From Paraliobacillus quinghaiensis (GTDB taxonomy: Bacteria > Bacillota > Bacilli > Bacillales > Amphibacillaceae), in NCBI RefSeq assembly GCF_003426025.1, contig NZ_QJSH01000002.1, positions 62,001-126,000 on the forward strand: a stretch of 64,000 nucleotides of DNA, written 5' to 3'. Position 1 is the first letter of the stretch. Every line of letters begins with the position of its first letter. The position numbers and the translations under genes were made by a program. Below are positions 60,769 through 64,000 of the stretch, one piece after another. The notes under the pieces are model-generated. The model saw only the letters and a program-made list of their open reading frames with translations, was not told the DNA's origin and ran no database searches.

Positions 60769-62206
60769 CTCTTAGTGAATACCAATCTGCTATTTGATCG
60801 ACATGTTTTTGTTCGAGATCGGATAATTTGTAGTGTCTACCAAAAAAGTTATTAAGAATTGACCCTTTCATTGTAGCTAGTTCTTGTTTTCGATGTATAA
60901 TATGTTGTGTTTTTTCAAAGGCTTGAATTCGTTTGTGTTTTAACATGATCGTTTCTTTTGAAAATTGGCGCATCTGTATTGTTAATAAACTGTCTGTTAA
61001 ATGAAAACCGTTTGTTTGATGTCTGAGAACACCAAGTATAGCAGAGAAAACCAACAATACGATAGGAATCCAAACCCACTCCGTTAAGAAAATAGCTACT
61101 GCAATGATTGCTAGTAAAAGAATCCAGCTAGCTCGAACCAGATAATATGGTAATGCCCGTTTTGGTAAAGCGGTAAAACTTTCTGGTAAGTCTTGATATT
61201 CAGGAACAATTTCTTGTAAAAATCCCTGCACTTTACTTCTTCTCATTAATGGGAAGAGTAATGTTTGTGTTCCTTCTTGTTTATCAACTTCTCCACCTGC
61301 AATTTCAACGAAAACAGCAGCGAATCCGAGAGGCTGACGTATAACCGATTCTTTGATCCCTACAGCTTGAATACGTTTTAAAGGGATTGTTGTTTGTTTC
61401 TTTTCTAACAAGCCACGTGTAATATATAATTCTTCTTCATATCTTGTAATGGTGAAATTTCCATATTTTATAACAGTGCCTAAAATACCAATCAACCAAA
61501 TGCCAATGAAAACTAATAATCCTAATATTACGATGGTTTGGATTGCCTGTGATATCAACCAATTCGTTGTTTCTTGATAAATTGTATCAGGGATAAATGA
61601 TTCCGCCTCAGATAATGCAAATGCAAACAACCCAAGGATAACACCAAAGCTTCCAGAAGTTGACCCAGCAATAAATAATTTTGGGAAAGATATTTTACGT
61701 GATGGATAGGCTTTATCTGGGTGTGAATCAGTTGTTGTTTCTTCTTCAATTGTTTCCGCTACTTTAGTTTTTTGCTTTAATTCGTCATGCAACAATTTTC
61801 CATCAACAAATGTTACTGCACTAAGTGCCGCATCAACAGTACGGTCACTTCCAGCTGTCTCAATTTGCACTTTGGTTAAGCCAAAAATGCGATGGATTAC
61901 ATTTTGTGATAAGTCAATCGATTGAATTCTATGTTTTGATATTGTCCTTTTTTTACGAATGAGAACACCCTGCTCAATCCTTAACTGATCTTCCTCAACT
62001 CGATATGTAAAACGCATCCAGCTTAAAATACTATAACCAATAAGGAGCAATAATAGAAAAACACCACCAAATAACAAATAAGAGAAGAAGCCATCATTAG
62101 ATGCTAAAAGAATAATTGGTAATAAACCAAAGATTGATTGCCGTGCAATCGTTATGATACGAAAAATTATCGCGGCAGGGTGTAACCGTTTTGCTTCAGA
62201 CATCAT
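60749..62206 (-). CDS. ydbT: PH-domain membrane protein YdbT
   Basis: A 485-residue membrane protein with three bacterial PH2 (DUF304) domains in series, each beginning after a pair of transmembrane helices: YRVEEDQLRIEQGVLIRKKRTISKHRIQSID near residue 75, YEEELYITRGLLEKKQTTIPLKRIQAV near residue 257, and LTDSLLTIQMRQFSKETIMLKHKRIQAFE near residue 405. It matches Bacillus YdbT in size and order. The pair YdbS/YdbT is sigma-W-controlled in B. subtilis and has been linked to resistance to antimicrobial peptides of related bacilli. It overlaps the ydbS end by 11 bases. Confidence 0.88.
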   Translation of the reverse strand: MMSEAKRLHPAAIIFRIITIARQSIFGLLPIILLASNDGFFSYLLFGGVFLLLLLIGYSILSWMRFTYRVEEDQLRIEQGVLIRKKRTISKHRIQSIDLSQNVIHRIFGLTKVQIETAGSDRTVDAALSAVTFVDGKLLHDELKQKTKVAETIEEETTTDSHPDKAYPSRKISFPKLFIAGSTSGSFGVILGLFAFALSEAESFIPDTIYQETTNWLISQAIQTIVILGLLVFIGIWLIGILGTVIKYGNFTITRYEEELYITRGLLEKKQTTIPLKRIQAVGIKESVIRQPLGFAAVFVEIAGGEVDKQEGTQTLLFPLMRRSKVQGFLQEIVPEYQDLPESFTALPKRALPYYLVRASWILLLAIIAVAIFLTEWVWIPIVLLVFSAILGVLRHQTNGFHLTDSLLTIQMRQFSKETIMLKHKRIQAFEKTQHIIHRKQELATMKGSILNNFFGRHYKLSDLEQKHVDQIADWYSLREKQGSD

Positions 62207-62675
62207 CTTGCTCCACCCTCGCTAGTTCAGATATTTGATCTCGTAATGCATACGCTTCATCCTCTAATAAAGCAGGGATTTCGTGTGTTGTTGCGGCAGT
62301 TGAAATAGTTAAGCTAGCAAGTCCGTACTTTTTAAGTATAGGTCCTTGTTTCGTGTCAACATGCTGGACTCGAATCATAGGTACAAGGGTACGATTTACA
62401 ATCAGAATACCATGCTGAATATAAATCTCTTGATCATAGATTTGATAACGCCAACGACGCCAACGTAATTTAGGAATAATAAATATTGTGATAATACCCT
62501 CTGCTAGAGTAATGGCAAGTAGTCCAATTCCATACCAATAGGAAAAAGTGAAAATATATGCCAAAATAAATAAAGTGAGCGTAAGTAAGAATGGTATTAT
62601 AGCCATCAGTATAGCAAGTAATTTCCAAGCTTTGATTGCATCTTCCGCAATCCGTTCGTTTGGTGATTGTCTCAA
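62196..62675 (-). CDS. ydbS: PH-domain membrane protein YdbS
   Basis: A 159-residue protein with two transmembrane helices (about 20-60) and one bacterial PH2 domain (YQIYDQEIYIQHGILIVNRTLVPMIRVQHVDTKQGP). It is the same length as B. subtilis YdbS. I chose the TTG at 62675 because AAAGG lies nine bases upstream and the sigma-W-type promoter at 62737-62710 leaves no room for the longer frame, which would begin at 62738. It forms a two-gene operon with ydbT and presumably a complex with it in the membrane. Confidence 0.88.
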   Translation of the reverse strand: MRQSPNERIAEDAIKAWKLLAILMAIIPFLLTLTLFILAYIFTFSYWYGIGLLAITLAEGIITIFIIPKLRWRRWRYQIYDQEIYIQHGILIVNRTLVPMIRVQHVDTKQGPILKKYGLASLTISTAATTHEIPALLEDEAYALRDQISELARVEQDDV

Positions 62676-62709
62676 GCAAATCATCCTTTCTAAATAAGTT
62701 CTATTCATG

Positions 62710-62737
62710 TATACGTTTAAATTGTTATATTGTTTCA
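62710..62737 (-). promoter_or_regulatory. Sigma-W-type promoter of ydbST
   Basis: On the minus strand TGAAAC, exactly 16 bases, CGTATA: the consensus for the envelope-stress ECF sigma factor W. It lies about 35 bases before the ydbS start. Confidence 0.85.
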
Positions 62738-62800
62738 ATTTTAACAGACTATTAAATTTTTTAGTAGAATATGATTACGAGAATTAGGATGGATTAAAGG

Positions 62801-62895
62801 CTAATCCGGCAAACGTAGCATTAATTCGGCAAAATTAAGATTAATCCGGCGAACTAGTACATTATTCCGGCAAATACTAACTTAATTCAGCAAAT
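62801..62895. repeat. Five direct repeats of TTAATYCGGCAAA at 20-21 bp spacing
   Basis: The core TAATYCGGC (fourth copy TTATTCCGGC, last copy TTAATTCAGC) ends at 62810, 62830, 62850, 62871 and 62891, spacing 20, 20, 21 and 20 bp. It fills the space between the sigma-W promoter of ydbST and the CBS gene. Confidence 0.8.
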
Positions 62896-62982
62896 GCAGA
62901 ATTAAGGTTATTTTTATTAGATTTTTTGAGCAAGTTATTAGTATAATTAAAATACAATGCCACTTGACAGGAGTGTGTTCTT

Positions 62983-63681
62983 TTGAAGAATTCTGAGCGA
63001 TTTATTATTGCATTTAATAAGATTGAGAAATTTTTTGAAAAAGAAATAAACGAGAAGAAATATATCCCATTTTATCGATCAGTACAATTGTTGAAGCATA
63101 CAAATGCCACAATCGATCGCTATCAAGATGACCTTGTGGAGTATTCTGAGCTGCGCAATGCTATTATTCATGAACGGACAGAAGCACATTATGCAATTGC
63201 AGAACCGCATGATGAAGTGGTCGAACGAATTGAAAAAATTGAACAAGAATTAACTGCTCCAAAGTTAGTTATTCCTACTTTTCAAAAAGAACTACGAACA
63301 ATGCAAGCAGAAGATACGGTGAAAGATGTCCTAAAGGTAATTCGGGAAACGGATTTTTCACAATTTCCCGTATATCGTAGTAAGCAATTTGTAGGTTTAG
63401 TAACGGATAAAGGAATAACGCATTGGCTTGCACGCAACACAAATGGGGATATTGATCAATTGCTTCTAACGCCAGTAATGAATTTAATTGAAGAAAATAA
63501 AAGTGTTCGCAACTATGAATTTATTAGCAAAGAGATGACAATTTATCAAGCAGAACGAATTTTTTTAGAACAATTAAAAAAATATAAAAGACTAGATGCA
63601 CTATTAATTACCGAAGAAGGGAAAGAGCATCAAGCATTATTAGGTATGATTTCAACAAATGATTTAATAAAAATACCATAA
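62983..63681 (+). CDS. HEPN-like N-terminus fused to a CBS domain pair
   Basis: A 232-residue soluble protein. The N-terminal 100 residues are helical and hold ELRNAIIHERTE, an R-N-x-x-x-H motif of the kind found in HEPN domains. Residues about 105-232 are a CBS (Bateman) pair (AEDTVKDVLKVIRETDFSQFPVYRSKQFVGLVTDKGI; ALLGMISTNDLI). CBS pairs bind adenine nucleotides. Similar proteins exist across bacteria without known function. Start is the TTG at 62983, with AGGAGTG upstream. It is monocistronic, with the CGGCAAA repeat array upstream and a perfect terminator downstream. Confidence 0.75.
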   Translation: MKNSERFIIAFNKIEKFFEKEINEKKYIPFYRSVQLLKHTNATIDRYQDDLVEYSELRNAIIHERTEAHYAIAEPHDEVVERIEKIEQELTAPKLVIPTFQKELRTMQAEDTVKDVLKVIRETDFSQFPVYRSKQFVGLVTDKGITHWLARNTNGDIDQLLLTPVMNLIEENKSVRNYEFISKEMTIYQAERIFLEQLKKYKRLDALLITEEGKEHQALLGMISTNDLIKIP

Positions 63682-63696
63682 CTTTCACAAAAGAAG

Positions 63697-63732
63697 CACC
63701 CTTGTTCTAATAATAGAACAAGGGTGTTTTTG
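63697..63732. terminator. Bidirectional terminator
   Basis: A perfect 13-bp stem CACCCTTGTTCTA / TAGAACAAGGGTG with an ATAA loop, followed by TTTTT; it lies between the CBS gene and the convergent coat gene. Confidence 0.9.
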
Positions 63733-63799
63733 GCATGCAGTTTCTTTAGTGTGATAAGCAATTCAATAAATCTTGATCATCATTGTTACAGATAGTGAA

Positions 63800-64000
63800 T
63801 TAAGAAGCAGGCAACGGTGTGATTGGGTCCAGGCACGTAATACCGCAGAAGCAGTTCAAGTCAACTGTCAAGCAGATACCAGTAGCTTGAAAGTTTCTAA
63901 TGTTATTTCCAGGGAAATAACTGCAAACATCACGATTTGTCGGTTCTGGAGTAGATCCACCTTGTGTGACTGGAAGCAATAGTTCTAATTGGACACAACA
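63800..64000 (-). CDS. CotY/CotZ/ExsY-family spore coat or exosporium protein, C-terminal part
   Basis: The last 66 codons of a leftward gene that enters from the right edge. The translation is cysteine-rich and matches the C-terminus of CotZ/CotY/ExsY proteins: CCVQLELLLPV, then DVCSYF, FQATGICLTVDLNCFCGITC. The block I-C-L-T-V-D-L-N-C-F-C-x-I-x-C-L is diagnostic. These proteins form the cross-linked crust or exosporium scaffold of spores. The open frame on the opposite strand here (63773-63982) is a shadow. The upstream part is outside the window. Confidence 0.88.
   Translation of the reverse strand, partial: CCVQLELLLPVTQGGSTPEPTNRDVCSYFPGNNIRNFQATGICLTVDLNCFCGITCLDPITPLPAS

Noticed and set aside
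63773-63982. A 69-codon rightward open frame near the right edge
   Set aside because: The opposite strand encodes a clear CotZ/ExsY C-terminus over the same bases; the rightward frame has no recognisable domain and no good ribosome binding site.

Overview
The window is AT-rich, densely packed DNA from a Gram-positive, endospore-forming member of the Bacillaceae. The evidence is AGGAGG-type ribosome binding sites with frequent TTG/GTG starts, an alpha/beta-type small acid-soluble spore protein, a CotY/CotZ/ExsY-type coat protein at the right edge, a ydbST pair behind a sigma-W-type promoter, and a Bacillus-type glgBCDAP operon. The genus cannot be fixed from the sequence alone; a halotolerant Bacillaceae is a reasonable guess.

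Layout. 1-7 kb: a SIMPL protein, an autoregulated TetR/ABC exporter operon with two operators, an acetyltransferase, a cold-shock protein, a TRM11-like methylase and an unassigned small structured RNA gene. 7.1-17.8 kb: a six-gene unit behind a sigma-B-like promoter. It encodes an Hpt-REC-GGDEF-REC diguanylate cyclase, a membrane-anchored HEAT-repeat protein, a processive family-2 glycosyltransferase, a 1070-residue membrane-anchored glycosidase-like protein, a response regulator and a hybrid histidine kinase. It looks like a c-di-GMP and phosphorelay controlled exopolysaccharide system. 17.8-24.1 kb: small accessory genes, tandem metallophosphoesterases, a CPBP protein, a 5'-truncated acetyltransferase and a RelE/ParE-like toxin-antitoxin pair. 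24.4-32.1 kb: a four-gene Wadjet anti-plasmid system in the order jetD-jetA-jetB-jetC. 32.7-34.3 kb: a tnpB-only IS605/IS1341-type element. 34.3-34.5 kb: a spore protein gene.

34.7-56.8 kb carries two glycogen operons on the minus strand. The first (glgB-glgC-glgD-glgA-glgP) is intact. The second is decaying: glgB is a deletion-ridden remnant and glgC is frameshifted by an extra ATTG unit, but glgD, glgA and glgP are intact. Between them lie small membrane-protein genes, a HIT-family gene remnant, a type I pullulanase, GMP reductase and an acetyltransferase. Together these encode synthesis (GlgC/D/A/B) and breakdown (GlgP, pullulanase) of glycogen.

57-64 kb: small membrane proteins, a YkuI-like degenerate EAL protein beside a HD-GYP phosphodiesterase (a second c-di-GMP node), the ydbS-ydbT PH-domain pair, a HEPN-like/CBS protein and the coat protein fragment. 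Two intergenic arrays of short direct repeats with 20-21 bp spacing (47.6 and 62.8 kb) and a MITE-like inverted repeat (53.9 kb) are notable non-coding structures.
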